Assembly: GCF_000953715.1 (NCBI RefSeq)
Contig: NZ_LN824141.1
Location: 1,242,501-1,306,500 of the forward strand
Length of the DNA: 64,000 bases
Direction: 5' to 3'
Source of the DNA: Defluviitoga tunisiensis
GTDB lineage: Bacteria > Thermotogota > Thermotogae > Petrotogales > Petrotogaceae
The notes beneath the pieces were generated by a model. That model made no database searches, was not told the origin of the DNA, and worked only from the letters and a program-made list of their open reading frames with translations. Shown here one piece after another: positions 19,395 to 28,728 of the stretch; the stretch's first letter is position 1; each line of letters opens with the position of its first letter. Position numbers and translations under genes: made by a program.

Positions 19395-19883
19395 ATGAAA
19401 ATGCAAAATCCACATGATAAGTTTTTTAAAGAAACTTTTTCAAAAGTATCAGTGGCGAAAGATTTTTTAAATAATTACTTGCCACAAAGTATTATGAATG
19501 TTATAGATATAGATACGTTAGAACCATAAAAGGATAGTTTTATAAATGAGGAACTTGAAGAGGGTTTTTCGGATTTGCTTTTTAAAGTGAACATAAATAA
19601 AAGAGAAGGATATTTCTATTTTCTATTTGAACATAAAAGCTATGCTAGTAAAGATATTGCATTTCAACTGCTTAAATATATGATAGAAATTTGGGATTCA
19701 AAAATTAAAAAAGAAGGAACTAATGAACTACCAATAATTATTCCATTTGTAATATACCATGGGAAAGACAACTGGAATATAAAAACCACTCTTGGAGAAA
19801 TGATAAATGGATATGAAGAACTTCCAAAGGACATAAAAAAACATGTTCCAAATTATGAATACTGGTATGAAAGTAAAATATAG
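19395..19883 (+). pseudogene. Rpn/YhgA-like nuclease (PF04754-type), broken
   Basis: The frame starts MKMQNPHDKFFKETFSKV, typical of Rpn-family recombination-promoting nucleases (formerly transposase_31). It is interrupted by an in-frame TAA at 19527-19529 in a position normally inside the ...EKDSF motif, then resumes in the same frame. The nuclease core is visible: Asp in FSDLLFKV and Glu-x-Lys in FLFEHKSY. It ends at 19883 after about 162 codons, roughly half the family length, so the C-terminal half is missing. One nonsense change plus truncation indicates a decayed gene. Homologues are often multicopy and mobile. Confidence 0.75.
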
Positions 19884-19920
19884 TGTGTCACGAGTGAGCT
19901 TCCTGGTATAATTATATTGA

Positions 19921-20292
19921 GAAACAAAAACTTATAATGTTTTTAGCGAGAAGATACCTGCACCTACTCGTATTTTTATTTATAGAAAGATGGTTGATGA
20001 AAATTCTAGAAAGGCTATGGATCAAAAGAAATATTCAAAAAAGTATAATGAGTTAGTTGAAAGATACAGACAAGCCCAAGATGAATTAAATGAAATTGAA
20101 GAAAAGCAACAAGAAAACAAAGTTAGAAAAGATAGTATAGATACCTTTATAGACAGACTTAAAAACCAAGATACAATTTTAACAGATTTTGATGAAACTT
20201 TATGGATTTCTACTATAGATAAGGTAGTTATAGAAGATGATATTACATTCTACTTCAAGGATGGAACTAAAATTAAACAGGAAATGATATGA
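19921..20292 (+). pseudogene. C-terminal remnant of a serine site-specific recombinase
   Basis: An open frame beginning directly after a TGA runs to 20292. The last 100 residues contain DQKKYSKKYNELVERYRQAQ, a coiled coil, then DTFIDRLKNQD, TDFDETLWISTIDKVVI and FYFKDGTKIKQE. This is the characteristic tail of large serine recombinases. The catalytic resolvase domain and zinc ribbon are absent, so the fragment cannot recombine DNA. Next to a tRNA gene and a broken Rpn gene it marks an old insertion. Confidence 0.7.
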
Positions 20293-20300
20293 GAAATTAG

Positions 20301-20350
20301 AACCCGCTGGTTTAAAGGTTATAAAGCCTTAGACTAGTGGGTTATTTTTT
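20301..20350 (+). terminator. Terminator after recombinase remnant
   Basis: AACCCGCTGGT pairs with ACTAGTGGGTT (two G-U pairs) around an inner AAGG/CCTT stem, then ATTTTTTG. Confidence 0.7.
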
Positions 20351-20509
20351 GTTTAAAATAAATTTAATAGAAATTAGTTAATATATATGATAGAATAAAG
20401 AAAATTAATGATATGTGATTAAGATAATTGAAGGATATGTGTAGGATTATGTGACATATAAAAAGTATAGAAATTTAATTAAAGAATAATTTGAAAGCGG
20501 GATGTTAAA

Positions 20510-20898
20510 TTGGCAGGATATCAAAATAGAGAAGAATTAATTCTAGAAATTTCAAATCGTGCGAATTGTTCATTGAAGAATTTAATGATATTAATGAAAA
20601 AGATAAAGATAAGTTAATTGACGGAGTTGACAGAACACCTGCTCAAACGATTGCTTATCAATTGGGTTGGATGAATATCATCCTAAATTGGGAGAGTCAA
20701 GAACAGCTAGGATTTGTTGTCACCACACCCACCCAACATTATAAATGGAATAATCTTAGTGGTTTATATGAAAGTTTTTATAAACAATTCGAGGGATATA
20801 CTCTAAAGGAGTTGTGTACTATGTTTATAAAGGCTGAACAGCAAATTATTGAATTGATTAATAATTATACAGATATTGAATTATTTCAGCAAGGGTGA
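20510..20898 (+). pseudogene. ClbS/DfsB-like four-helix protein, frameshifted
   Basis: From TTG at 20510 the frame reads LAGYQNREELILEISNRA, the expected N-terminus. The rest of the protein continues from about 20566 in another frame (LFIEEFNDINEKDKDKLIDG, VDRTPAQTIAYQLGWMN, TPTQHYKWNNLSGLYESFY). The two pieces are out of frame by one base near 20555-20565. The 3' end is also replaced: after the TGA at 20896-20898 the family's WPVWKWIHINT end is missing. In ClbS/DfsB proteins this fold protects against genotoxins or binds small molecules. It is probably non-functional here. Confidence 0.65.
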
Positions 20899-21157
20899 AA
20901 AAAGTGTGATATTAATAGACTCAACCAAAAAATATTTAGACTACACCTTAGGGTGCTTTCTGAATTGTATGATATCTTTTATTCCCTTATCATTGCACAA
21001 GATTACGAATTTGAACCCGATTTGTCCGATATGAAAAACTTGTCTATTGTAAATTATATAGTGCGTCTAAACCTCAGAACAGGTTCCCCGTTCGATCAAT
21101 ATTTACTAAAATCAAAAAAGTAATTAAATATATTGTAAAGAGAGGGCGAAAATTATC
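20899..21157 (+). other. Decayed coding-like stretch before maltosyltransferase
   Basis: An open frame from 20899 to 21123 continues after the ClbS stop and reads RLHLRVLSELYDIFYSLII then DLSDMKNLSIVNYIVRLNL. It has no start codon or ribosome site and was not recognised. The maltosyltransferase ribosome site AGAGAGGGCG is at its end. Confidence 0.3.
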
Positions 21158-23188
21158 ATGTCAACGCTTGTAGAAATTAACAAATATTTAAAAAGTAAGA
21201 TTGAAGGTGCAAAAGAGGATTATGCAATACCTAAAAGGTGGATGCCTGAAGGATACAGTGGAAAAGTAAGACTTTCGGGGAGAAAATTTTTTGTAAATCC
21301 GTATGAATTCATTTCAAATATTATAGATGATATTGTTAGTAAATCTGATAGAGAAAAAGACTATACCAAGCCTCTTTCTTTTTTGTGTGGAGAAAAGAGT
21401 TCTGATTGGATTAATACAGATATAGTCTATGGTGCTTTTGTTCGTGCTACTGCAGCCTATGTTCATGATCAAAAAACGCTTTTTGTTCCTATAGATGAGA
21501 AAGGATACACCGAATCAGGGACATTTTTAAAGATGATAGTTTTACTTCCTTATTTTGCTCAATACAATGTAGATTGTATTTATTTACTTCCTGTCACACA
21601 ATCCAGCGATAAATTTAAAAAAGGAGAAGTAGGTTCTCCATATTCGGTTAAGGATTTCTTCAAGATAGAAAAGAGTTATCACGATACGTTATTAGGAAAC
21701 AAGTTTTCTAGTGATCAAGAGTTTGCAGCCTTTGTTGAAGCTGCTCATATGGCCGGAATGAGGGTAATGCTAGATTTTGTTCCTAGAACGGCAGCAAGAG
21801 ATAACAATTTAATACTTGACCATCCTGACTGGTTTTATTGGATTAGTATCGATGAAATGAATGATTTTGCTCCCCCTAAAGTAAAAGAATTAGGATTTGT
21901 TCAGCCAAGCAAAGATAATCTGGAAGTGATATACAACAACGAAGAAGTAAAAAGACATCTTAAAAAATTCGATTGGGATCCTAAAACAAAAAATCCTGTA
22001 AAATGGGAAAATTTTGTTAGGAAAAATAGGGATAATCCAAACTTTTTAGATGAAATTGCAAAAGAATTTAAGGTTGTAACCGTTCCAGGATTTTCCGATT
22101 GGGTAAATGATCCTCAGCCTGCATGGGAAGATGTAACTTTTTTGAGATTATATTTATCGCATCCTAAAGAAGCATTAAAGTATATAGATGAAAAAAATCA
22201 ACCACCATACGTACTTTTTGATGTAGTAAAATCCAGTCTCTTTCCTGGAGAGGTTAAAAATGAACAACTATGGAACGTAATTGCAGATATTATGCCTTTC
22301 TATCAAAAAAATTTTGGTATTGATGGTGCCAGGTTAGATATGGGCCATGCCTTGCCAGATGAGTTAGAGCATGAAATAATTAGCAGAGTAAAGGCATATG
22401 ATCCTTCATTTGTAATAATTGCCGAAGAACTAAATATGGATAATCATTTAAAGGCAAAAAAGAATGGCTATGATGGGATTTTAGGAAATTCCTGGTGGGC
22501 AGAACCACGAATAGAAGAAGGCGAATTTAAAAAGTTTATATCAGAAGTTACACCCAAACTTGCTGTTCCTACTTTTGCAACAGCGGAGACTCCTGATACT
22601 CCAAGGGCAGTTACTAGAAAAGGTGGAGAAATTTTTTCTAAATTGACTGCGGTTGTAAATACTTTTCTACCTAATGGAATAACTTTTATAAACTCTGGAT
22701 ATGAGATTTTTGAACCTCAGCCAATGAATACAGGTTTAGATGTTGAAGATCCTATGGAAGAAAGATTTAAAAATCTACCACCTACAGACCAGTTTTATGG
22801 CAAATTAGCCTTCTTTGATTGGTATGTATTGCATTGGGACACCAGCCATCACATGGTTAAATTGCTAACATTATTAGGGGAACTTAAAGAAAAAAGTAAA
22901 AATATTTTAAAAAATGTAGAAAATTTTCGCTTCATAGATTTCACCGAAACTGCTTTTACAATGTTTTGGTGGGATGGTAAAAATGGCATTATTATACCTA
23001 TAAACGTTGATTTCAATAATCCTTATTATTTTGACATTGATGTGGGATATTATACATGGCGAGGTTCACATAAGGTTTTTACTAAGATTGAAAATTATAG
23101 AAGAGGAGAAAGTAGTTGGGAGATTCATGATGCTCATTTGAGGGTAACAATTAATCCCGGTGAGGCAAGGGTATTTTTTATAGAATAA
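21158..23188 (+). CDS. mmtA: Maltosyltransferase (GH13), Thermotoga MmtA type
   Basis: 676 residues that align by eye along their whole length with the Thermotoga maritima maltosyltransferase: N-terminal LVEINKYLKSKIEGAKEDYA, TAAYVHDQ, then LDFVPRTAARDNNLI, the GH13 nucleophile Asp394 in DGARLDMGHALP, the acid Glu in IIAEELN (422-426) and the third carboxylate in ETPDTPR. The enzyme moves maltosyl units between malto-oligosaccharides and starch. No signal peptide is seen, so it acts in the cytoplasm on glycogen-like or imported maltodextrins. It has its own terminator. No glycogen or maltose genes are adjacent, and the gene follows a debris region. Confidence 0.92.
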   Translation: MSTLVEINKYLKSKIEGAKEDYAIPKRWMPEGYSGKVRLSGRKFFVNPYEFISNIIDDIVSKSDREKDYTKPLSFLCGEKSSDWINTDIVYGAFVRATAAYVHDQKTLFVPIDEKGYTESGTFLKMIVLLPYFAQYNVDCIYLLPVTQSSDKFKKGEVGSPYSVKDFFKIEKSYHDTLLGNKFSSDQEFAAFVEAAHMAGMRVMLDFVPRTAARDNNLILDHPDWFYWISIDEMNDFAPPKVKELGFVQPSKDNLEVIYNNEEVKRHLKKFDWDPKTKNPVKWENFVRKNRDNPNFLDEIAKEFKVVTVPGFSDWVNDPQPAWEDVTFLRLYLSHPKEALKYIDEKNQPPYVLFDVVKSSLFPGEVKNEQLWNVIADIMPFYQKNFGIDGARLDMGHALPDELEHEIISRVKAYDPSFVIIAEELNMDNHLKAKKNGYDGILGNSWWAEPRIEEGEFKKFISEVTPKLAVPTFATAETPDTPRAVTRKGGEIFSKLTAVVNTFLPNGITFINSGYEIFEPQPMNTGLDVEDPMEERFKNLPPTDQFYGKLAFFDWYVLHWDTSHHMVKLLTLLGELKEKSKNILKNVENFRFIDFTETAFTMFWWDGKNGIIIPINVDFNNPYYFDIDVGYYTWRGSHKVFTKIENYRRGESSWEIHDAHLRVTINPGEARVFFIE

Positions 23189-23226
23189 TATTTAATTATG
23201 TAAAAAGTTGATTTAAACAGATGTTG

Positions 23227-23251
23227 AGACGCCTACAAAGGCGTCTTTTTT
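23227..23251 (+). terminator. Terminator after maltosyltransferase
   Basis: GACGCC-TACAAA-GGCGTC followed by six T. Confidence 0.9.
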
Positions 23252-23393
23252 ATGTATTTATATTTCAGGACTTATTTAAGTTTATAAATTCACAAAATTC
23301 AAAATATAAATAAGCAAAAAATTATAAATTTCGTTGTTAATTTAAAATATTCCAGTTCATTCTTGTTTATTTTGGTTTCATGAGTATTGCTAA

Positions 23394-23422
23394 GAAACAA
23401 GTTTCATATTATTATAGTAAAT
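23394..23422 (+). promoter_or_regulatory. Operator-like palindrome and -10 box upstream of cbpA
   Basis: GAAACAAGTTTC (23394-23405; arms GAAAC/GTTTC around AA) is followed by TATTATTATAGT. The same core, as TGAAACAAGTTTCA, recurs at 28466. The predicted cbpA leader is about 130 nt and contains an ACTGG...CCAGT-CTTTTT pair that could act as a weak attenuator. Confidence 0.5.
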
Positions 23423-23546
23423 GTGTACCAGCATAACTTGTTAATAGATTACCAAAAATAACTGGTTCAATTAATTAAAATAATAAATAGCCAGTCTTTT
23501 TATACTATTAAAGACTCATTAATTATATGAAAGGGGACAGAAAGAT

Positions 23547-25976
23547 ATGAAATATGGATATTTTGATGATAATAGAAAGGAATATGTCATAACCAAACCA
23601 CAAACTCCATATCCGTGGATAAATTATTTAGGTTGTGAGGCATATTTTTCACTAATATCTAATACAAGCGGAGGTTATAGCTTTTACAAAGATGCGAGTA
23701 AAAGGCGACTTACTCGTTATCGCTATAATAATGTCCCCACAGATGCAGGCGGAAGATATTATTATTTAAATGAGGGCGGAGATATTTGGTCTCCAACCTG
23801 GGCTCCTGTGAAAAAGGCTTTAGATGAATACGAATGTCGTCATGGTATGGGATATACGATAATTAGTAGCAGATACAACGACATTTCTTGCGAAATTTTA
23901 TACTTTGTACCTTTAGAAGCTAATTGTGAGATTCATCAAATTAAAATAAAAAACGAAAGCAATAGAAAGCGAAAATTTAAATTGTTTTCTTTCATTGAGT
24001 TTTGTTTGTGGGATGCTTTTGATGATATGAGTAATTTTCAACGAAATTTTAACATCGGGGAAGTTGAGATTGAGGGATCGACAATCTATCATAAAACTGA
24101 ATATAGGGAACGTAGAAATCATTATTCATTTTTCACCGTTAATCAAAAGATAGATGGTTTTGATACAGATAGAGAAAGTTTTATAGGCTTGTATAATGGA
24201 TTTAATGAGCCAGAAGTGGTAGTTACCGGCAAATCAAAGAATTCGGTTGCAAGTGGTTGGTCTCCAATCGCGTCTCATAGTATTTTTTTCGAACTCTTAC
24301 CAGGCGAAGAAAAAGTTTTAATCTTTCAATTAGGGTATATCGAAAACCAAAAGGAAGAAAAATGGGAAAAACCTGGTGTAATCAATAAAAATAAAGCGCA
24401 TTCACTGATTGAACAATTTAACACAGAAGATAAGGTTCAAGAGGCTTTTATAAGATTAAACAGATATTGGAACATGCTCTTAGATAATTTTACAGTTCGA
24501 TCTCAAGATGAAAATATGAACAGAATGGTTAATATTTGGAACCAATATCAATGCATGGTAACTTTTAATCTTGCCAGGAGTGCTTCTTATTTTGAATCTG
24601 GAATAAGTAGGGGGATAGGTTTTAGAGACTCAAATCAAGACATTCTTGGAGTCGTTCATATGATACCCGATAGAGCAAGAGAAAGAATTTTGGATTTAGC
24701 TGCAACACAGTTTGAAGATGGGAGTGCTTATCATCAGTACGAACCCATTAGTAAAAAAGGTAATGATGCAATAGGGAGCGGATTTAATGATGATCCTTTA
24801 TGGTTAATCATGAGCACAGCAGCATACATAAAAGAAACAGGTAGGTATGACATTCTTGAAGAAAAAGTTCCATTCAATAATGGCAAAGAAGCAATTCTAT
24901 TCGATCATCTCAAGGCTTCGTTTTGGCATGTTATTAATAATAAAGGGCCTCATGGATTACCTTTAATTGGGCATGCTGATTGGAATGATTGCTTAAATTT
25001 AAGTTGTTTTTCAGAAGAACCAGGAGAATCTTTTCAAACTTTGAGCAATAAAAAAGATAGTCAAGCAGAATCTGTCATGATAGCGGGTATGTTTATAACT
25101 GTTGGTCCTGATTTTGTAAAATTATGTGAGCATCTGGGGGAAAAAGAGCTTGCCCAAGAAGCTATGAGACATATTGATGAGATGAAAAGAAGCATAGAAA
25201 AATATGGTGTTGACCCCTCATGGTTTTTAAGAGCGTATGATTATTTTGGTAATAAAGTAGGGAGTATAGAAAATGAAGAGGGACAAATTTATATAGAACC
25301 TCAAGGATTTTGTATTATGGGGGGAGTTGGATTAGATAATGGTTTTGCAAAAAAGGCTTTAGATTCTGTAAAAGATAGACTAGATACACAATATGGTCTT
25401 ATTTTATTAGATCCTACCTACAAGTCATATCATATCGAACTTGGCGAAATTTCTTCTTATCCTCCTGGATATAAGGAGAATGGGAGTGTTTTCTGTCATA
25501 ACAATCCTTGGATTATGATCGCAGAAACTATTGTAGGAAATGGTGAAAGAGCATTTGAATATTATAAAAAGATAGCGCCAGCTTATTTAGAAGATATTAG
25601 TGAAATTCATCGGACAGAACCGTATGTTTATGCTCAAACAATAGCTGGTAGAGATGCAAAAAATCATGGAGAGGCTAAAAACTCATGGTTAACTGGTACG
25701 GCTGCATGGAATTTTGTTGCGATAACTCAATGGATACTAGGTATTAGGGCAGATTTTGAAGGTTTAGTTATAGATCCTTGTATTCCGTCCGATTGGGATG
25801 GATTTCAAGTTAAACGAAGATATTTTGGAGATGTTTATAATATTACCGTAAGAAATCCACAACATGTAGAAAAAGGGGTAAAACAAATTAAACTAGATGA
25901 TGTAGCATTAGAAAAGAATATTATTAAACCTATAAAAGATGGGAAAACTCATAAAATAGAAGTAATTATGGGATAA
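23547..25976 (+). CDS. cbpA: Cellobiose phosphorylase (GH94)
   Basis: 809 residues, the length of Thermotoga cellobiose phosphorylases. The N-terminus [20 protein letters not shown] and [20 protein letters not shown] are diagnostic. The catalytic-acid motif ADWNDCLN (Asp near 481) and the family signature [10 protein letters not shown] followed by the GTAAWNF region are present. It converts cellobiose and phosphate to glucose 1-phosphate and glucose, saving ATP relative to hydrolysis. No signal peptide is present, so it works in the cytoplasm on imported cellobiose. It stands alone between two terminators, with the operator-like palindrome shared with the glucan locus, suggesting co-regulation. 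ATG at 23547 follows AAAGGGGA. Confidence 0.95.
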   Translation: MKYGYFDDNRKEYVITKPQTPYPWINYLGCEAYFSLISNTSGGYSFYKDASKRRLTRYRYNNVPTDAGGRYYYLNEGGDIWSPTWAPVKKALDEYECRHGMGYTIISSRYNDISCEILYFVPLEANCEIHQIKIKNESNRKRKFKLFSFIEFCLWDAFDDMSNFQRNFNIGEVEIEGSTIYHKTEYRERRNHYSFFTVNQKIDGFDTDRESFIGLYNGFNEPEVVVTGKSKNSVASGWSPIASHSIFFELLPGEEKVLIFQLGYIENQKEEKWEKPGVINKNKAHSLIEQFNTEDKVQEAFIRLNRYWNMLLDNFTVRSQDENMNRMVNIWNQYQCMVTFNLARSASYFESGISRGIGFRDSNQDILGVVHMIPDRARERILDLAATQFEDGSAYHQYEPISKKGNDAIGSGFNDDPLWLIMSTAAYIKETGRYDILEEKVPFNNGKEAILFDHLKASFWHVINNKGPHGLPLIGHADWNDCLNLSCFSEEPGESFQTLSNKKDSQAESVMIAGMFITVGPDFVKLCEHLGEKELAQEAMRHIDEMKRSIEKYGVDPSWFLRAYDYFGNKVGSIENEEGQIYIEPQGFCIMGGVGLDNGFAKKALDSVKDRLDTQYGLILLDPTYKSYHIELGEISSYPPGYKENGSVFCHNNPWIMIAETIVGNGERAFEYYKKIAPAYLEDISEIHRTEPYVYAQTIAGRDAKNHGEAKNSWLTGTAAWNFVAITQWILGIRADFEGLVIDPCIPSDWDGFQVKRRYFGDVYNITVRNPQHVEKGVKQIKLDDVALEKNIIKPIKDGKTHKIEVIMG

Positions 25977-26011
25977 TAGTACTTAATACCTCCTTGAAAC
26001 AGTTTAGCATA

Positions 26012-26053
26012 AAAGAAACCGCTACTTTTATTGAAAAGTAGCGGCTTCTTTTT
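26012..26053. terminator. Bidirectional terminator
   Basis: Stem AAGAAACCGCTACTTTT / AAAAGTAGCGGCTTCTT with loop ATTG separates convergent cbpA and the redox protein gene. Runs of T follow on both strands. Confidence 0.9.
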
Positions 26054-26064
26054 AGAAATCCAAG

Positions 26065-27306
26065 TTATTTCGCATAATTTTTCAGTTTCTGAGCTTCTTC
26101 TTGAACAAGTTCAATTAAAGCTTTACTACTAATTGTTGCGCTAGATATTGTATCAACATCAATTTTATCATAACTCAAACCTTCAAATTGAGATAAAAAC
26201 GTATTATCTGTGATCTTATCACCCAGGCCAGGTGTTTCATTTTGTTCAAGTACACGTACACCTTTAAGAGTTCCGTCTATATTTATACCAACCGCAGCTG
26301 TTATTGGTCCACCAAATCCTTTTTTACTACCAATACCAACATAACCTATAACTTTACCATTTTGAATTACTTGATAGACATTTTCTTCCACTTGTTTGAA
26401 TTGAGAGTTTGGGAAGATTTCTTTGAACTTTGCCATAGGTCCGGTTTCTTCTTGGGCACCGCTTTTTGCTTCCCACCATTCATTCAAAAGCTCTGCAGCT
26501 TTAGCTGCCATATCTCCAGTAATTCTTCCACAACGTTCTCTTTGTTCATTACTATTTGGTGCATATCCAGAAACCTTGAGCCATTGTTGCTTGGAAATAT
26601 TACAGTTTACACTACCTGCAACGCTTTGTGGAAATTCTACATCGCTTAAATATTCATCAACCAAAAACTCATGATTTACAGCATATTTGTTAGAAATATC
26701 TGTGGGTAAAGGAGTGTTTTTATAGTATTCTACCAGTGCAAGGGCAATAGGAGCATACTCTTTTCCCGTGATGAGATTAACTGCAGCAATTGAACCTAAA
26801 ACTGAACCACATACACTTTCTTCTCCAAGAATTCCGCCTCTTCCAAAGTGTAACATGTAGGTAGGTATTTGATTGTATGGATAACCAACCTTCTCAGCCA
26901 AAGAGGATATAATAGCGTTGAATGCACCGTAAGCACAACCGCCGTCATAATAACCCTTATGTCCTAGTTTTCTAACTTCTTCAACATCCAGAGGTTCATA
27001 AGGCCATGGTTGTTCAGGTGCAGGACCTATTTTGGAAGGTTCAACATTTTTTTCTATCTTTTCTTCGACTGCAGAAATTTCAGATTTTAAATTTGATTCT
27101 AGATCTTTAATCATTTGAGCCAAAGAGGTAGTTTCCTTAACTTTTTGATCAAGCTGTTTTATATCTTCCTGAATCTTGACTAGTTGGTCTTCTGTAGCCA
27201 AATCCTTGCGAATAACAGGTGTTGCAACCAAAAATCCAACCAAAAATCCTAGAGCCACTGCTAGAATAATAGATACTACTCTCCCAGACTTGCTATTTTG
27301 GTTCAT
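26065..27306 (-). CDS. Membrane-anchored C_GCAxxG_C_C redox domain fused to an FMN-binding domain
   Basis: 413 residues. One N-terminal transmembrane helix (about 10-30) is followed by a coiled-coil stalk (about 35-85). The middle (100-290) carries GHKGYYDGGCAYGAFNAI, GEESVCGSVLG, a further Cys in VNCNISKQQW and another in QRERCGRI, matching the C_GCAxxG_C_C family of redox or cluster-binding proteins. The last ~110 residues (VIGYVGIGSKKGFGGPITAA ... QNETPGLGDKI ... DTISSATISSKALI) form an RnfG/NqrC-type FMN-binding domain in which the Thr of SSAT would carry covalent FMN. It probably moves electrons at the outer face of the membrane. Partner unknown. Confidence 0.75.
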   Translation of the reverse strand: MNQNSKSGRVVSIILAVALGFLVGFLVATPVIRKDLATEDQLVKIQEDIKQLDQKVKETTSLAQMIKDLESNLKSEISAVEEKIEKNVEPSKIGPAPEQPWPYEPLDVEEVRKLGHKGYYDGGCAYGAFNAIISSLAEKVGYPYNQIPTYMLHFGRGGILGEESVCGSVLGSIAAVNLITGKEYAPIALALVEYYKNTPLPTDISNKYAVNHEFLVDEYLSDVEFPQSVAGSVNCNISKQQWLKVSGYAPNSNEQRERCGRITGDMAAKAAELLNEWWEAKSGAQEETGPMAKFKEIFPNSQFKQVEENVYQVIQNGKVIGYVGIGSKKGFGGPITAAVGINIDGTLKGVRVLEQNETPGLGDKITDNTFLSQFEGLSYDKIDVDTISSATISSKALIELVQEEAQKLKNYAK

Positions 27307-27830
27307 AATACCGCCTCCAATCTGAATTTTATAGTATTTGGGGATTACAAATATTACTTATTATATAAGATTTTTTTCAGATATTGTTCGTTTCTTCACT
27401 AATAGAAGAAGAAAAAAATCCTATCCTACAACTATTAAGCAGCTTTAAAAGAAATATATATGATGAATAGGAAATATTACAATTTTTGGTATTGTATTTA
27501 TGAATGATTTATGAGAATTAATCATATTTTACTTAATTATATCATTTTTTCTTAGCTTGTTCCACTAGATTCATAAGATTTAAGAAAAATTATTTTAAAA
27601 TGTGTGATAATTACTTTATTTTCTTGAGTAACTAGGAATTATAAGGGGATGAAGAATACAACTTTTTGAAAGTAAAAAATACTGGAAAGATTCAAGTTAA
27701 ATAAAAACATTAAATCTAAAGGAAGTATTGAAACTACTTAAAAATTAATAACAAGTGAGGAGATTAAAGAGTAAAAACTAAGAGGGGGAAAATGCTAGTA
27801 AAGAAGTTAAAAAAAGCCTTAAAAATAAAA
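27307..27830. other. Long AT-rich gap, no gene seen
   Basis: It contains a minus-strand -10 box TATAAT near 27360 for the redox gene. No coding frame with a plausible start was recognised in the remaining ~450 nt, and no terminator-like stem other than short AT-rich ones. Confidence 0.35.
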
Positions 27831-27905
27831 TGGCTCCGGGTGAGGGATTCGAACCCCCGACCTAGTGGTTAACAGCCACCCGCTCTACCGCTGAGCTAAC
27901 CCGGA
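27831..27905 (-). tRNA. tRNA-Asn (anticodon GTT)
   Basis: A 75-nt cloverleaf: acceptor TCCGGGT/ACCCGGA, discriminator G, encoded CCA, D-arm TAGCTCAGCGGTAGA, anticodon loop CTGTTAA (GTT) and T-arm GGGGGTTCGAATCCC. Confidence 0.97.
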
Positions 27906-27966
27906 ATAAAAATTGCAGATTATATGTGTTAATCTTGATTCTTGATGTTTCTGAATACCAGAAAAG

Positions 27967-27995
27967 ATTATATCACTTAAATATTGTTTTGTCAA
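27967..27995 (-). promoter_or_regulatory. Consensus promoter for tRNA-Asn
   Basis: On the minus strand, TTGACA, a 17-bp spacer and TATAAT, both hexamers perfect. It gives a short leader of about 55 nt before the tRNA. Confidence 0.85.
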
Positions 27996-28037
27996 TACAT
28001 TTTTTCTAGTTCTATACTATTTATGTATAACAAAGTT

Positions 28038-28220
28038 CTACTCTTTTGCTGAGTAATAGCACCTTTTAGGAGAAATAACTTTACCTTCTTTTTTTAATTT
28101 TGTTATAATAGAACTCACTTCTTTACTATCCATATTAAGACTCTCAGCAATATCACCAGGTTTTAAGGGCTTATCTGAATTTTTTAAGAATTCTAATATC
28201 ATTTTTTCTTTTTCGTTCAT
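28038..28220 (-). CDS. Very small winged-helix DNA-binding protein
   Basis: 60 residues: MNEKEKMILEFLKNSDKPLK, a helix-turn-helix (PGDIAESLNMDSKEVSSII) and a basic wing (KKEGKVISPKRCYY). The pattern resembles the DNA-binding core of MarR/ArsR-like or archaeal-type regulators, with no sensor or dimerisation domain. ATG at 28220 follows a good GGAGGTGC site. It is monocistronic and faces away from the beta-glucan locus. Target unknown; it could act as a tiny chromatin-like or stress regulator. Confidence 0.7.
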   Translation of the reverse strand: MNEKEKMILEFLKNSDKPLKPGDIAESLNMDSKEVSSIITKLKKEGKVISPKRCYYSAKE

Positions 28221-28465
28221 TTTGCACCTCCAGTTAAATGAAGTTTAAAATATGTATGAGTTTTAAAAGTCCTAACTAACTATTTTAATACGTCTTTTTG
28301 CAAAAACAACAAATTAAATATCTAATCAATTATACTAAATTTAGAGTGATTTATCAACAATTTAGTAGAAAAAATTAGTGAAATGTGTCAAAATAAATAA
28401 ATTTGTTAAATATTCTTCTTCATCTGTTAATATTATCGTTTAAAACCCCCTGATTCATGTTGCAA
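28221..28465. other. Intergenic AT-rich stretch
   Basis: No gene seen. It contains promoter-like AT-rich sequence for the minus-strand small regulator. Confidence 0.3.
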
Positions 28466-28494
28466 TGAAACAAGTTTCAATATATTATTATAAT
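28466..28494 (+). promoter_or_regulatory. Promoter with operator-like palindrome
   Basis: TGAAACAAGTTTCA (28466-28479, six-base arms around AA) lies where the -35 region would be, followed by -10 TATAAT at 28489-28494. Transcription is predicted from about 28501 into the candidate small RNA. Confidence 0.55.
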
Positions 28495-28500
28495 AGTACA

Positions 28501-28615
28501 ACTAAATTCTAAGAGAGTTATGCACCTCTCACTTTATGTGGGTTAGAGTATATTGTTCTTCTAATATCCACATTTTATTGTTTATTTCACGGAGGTGAAC
28601 CTCCGTGAAATTTTT
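28501..28615 (+). ncRNA. Candidate structured small RNA or terminated leader
   Basis: This ~115-nt stretch has no open frame but three consecutive hairpins. The first is GAGAG/CTCTC (28513-28530). The second is ATGTGG/CCACAT (28536-28573), with an inner TTAGA/TCTAA stem. The third is a strong terminator, TTTCACGGAGGT / ACCTCCGTGAAA (28585-28610), whose tip is a TGAA tetraloop, followed by five T. It starts just after an operator-like palindrome with a -10 box. It may be an independent sRNA or an attenuated leader of the laminarinase gene 780 nt downstream. No known RNA family was recognised. Confidence 0.55.
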
Positions 28616-28728
28616 AAAAAATGCCTGCTAAATTTATTTACAATAAATAAACATTAATCGTGTTATTAATAATTCTAAATTTTGGTTATTAAAATGAGTT
28701 AAAAATAATTTGTTATTAATTTCATTGA

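Noticed and set aside
18985-21150. Attachment-site duplication of the tRNA-Ser 3' end
   Set aside because: No second copy of the T-arm/acceptor sequence was seen downstream within the debris region.
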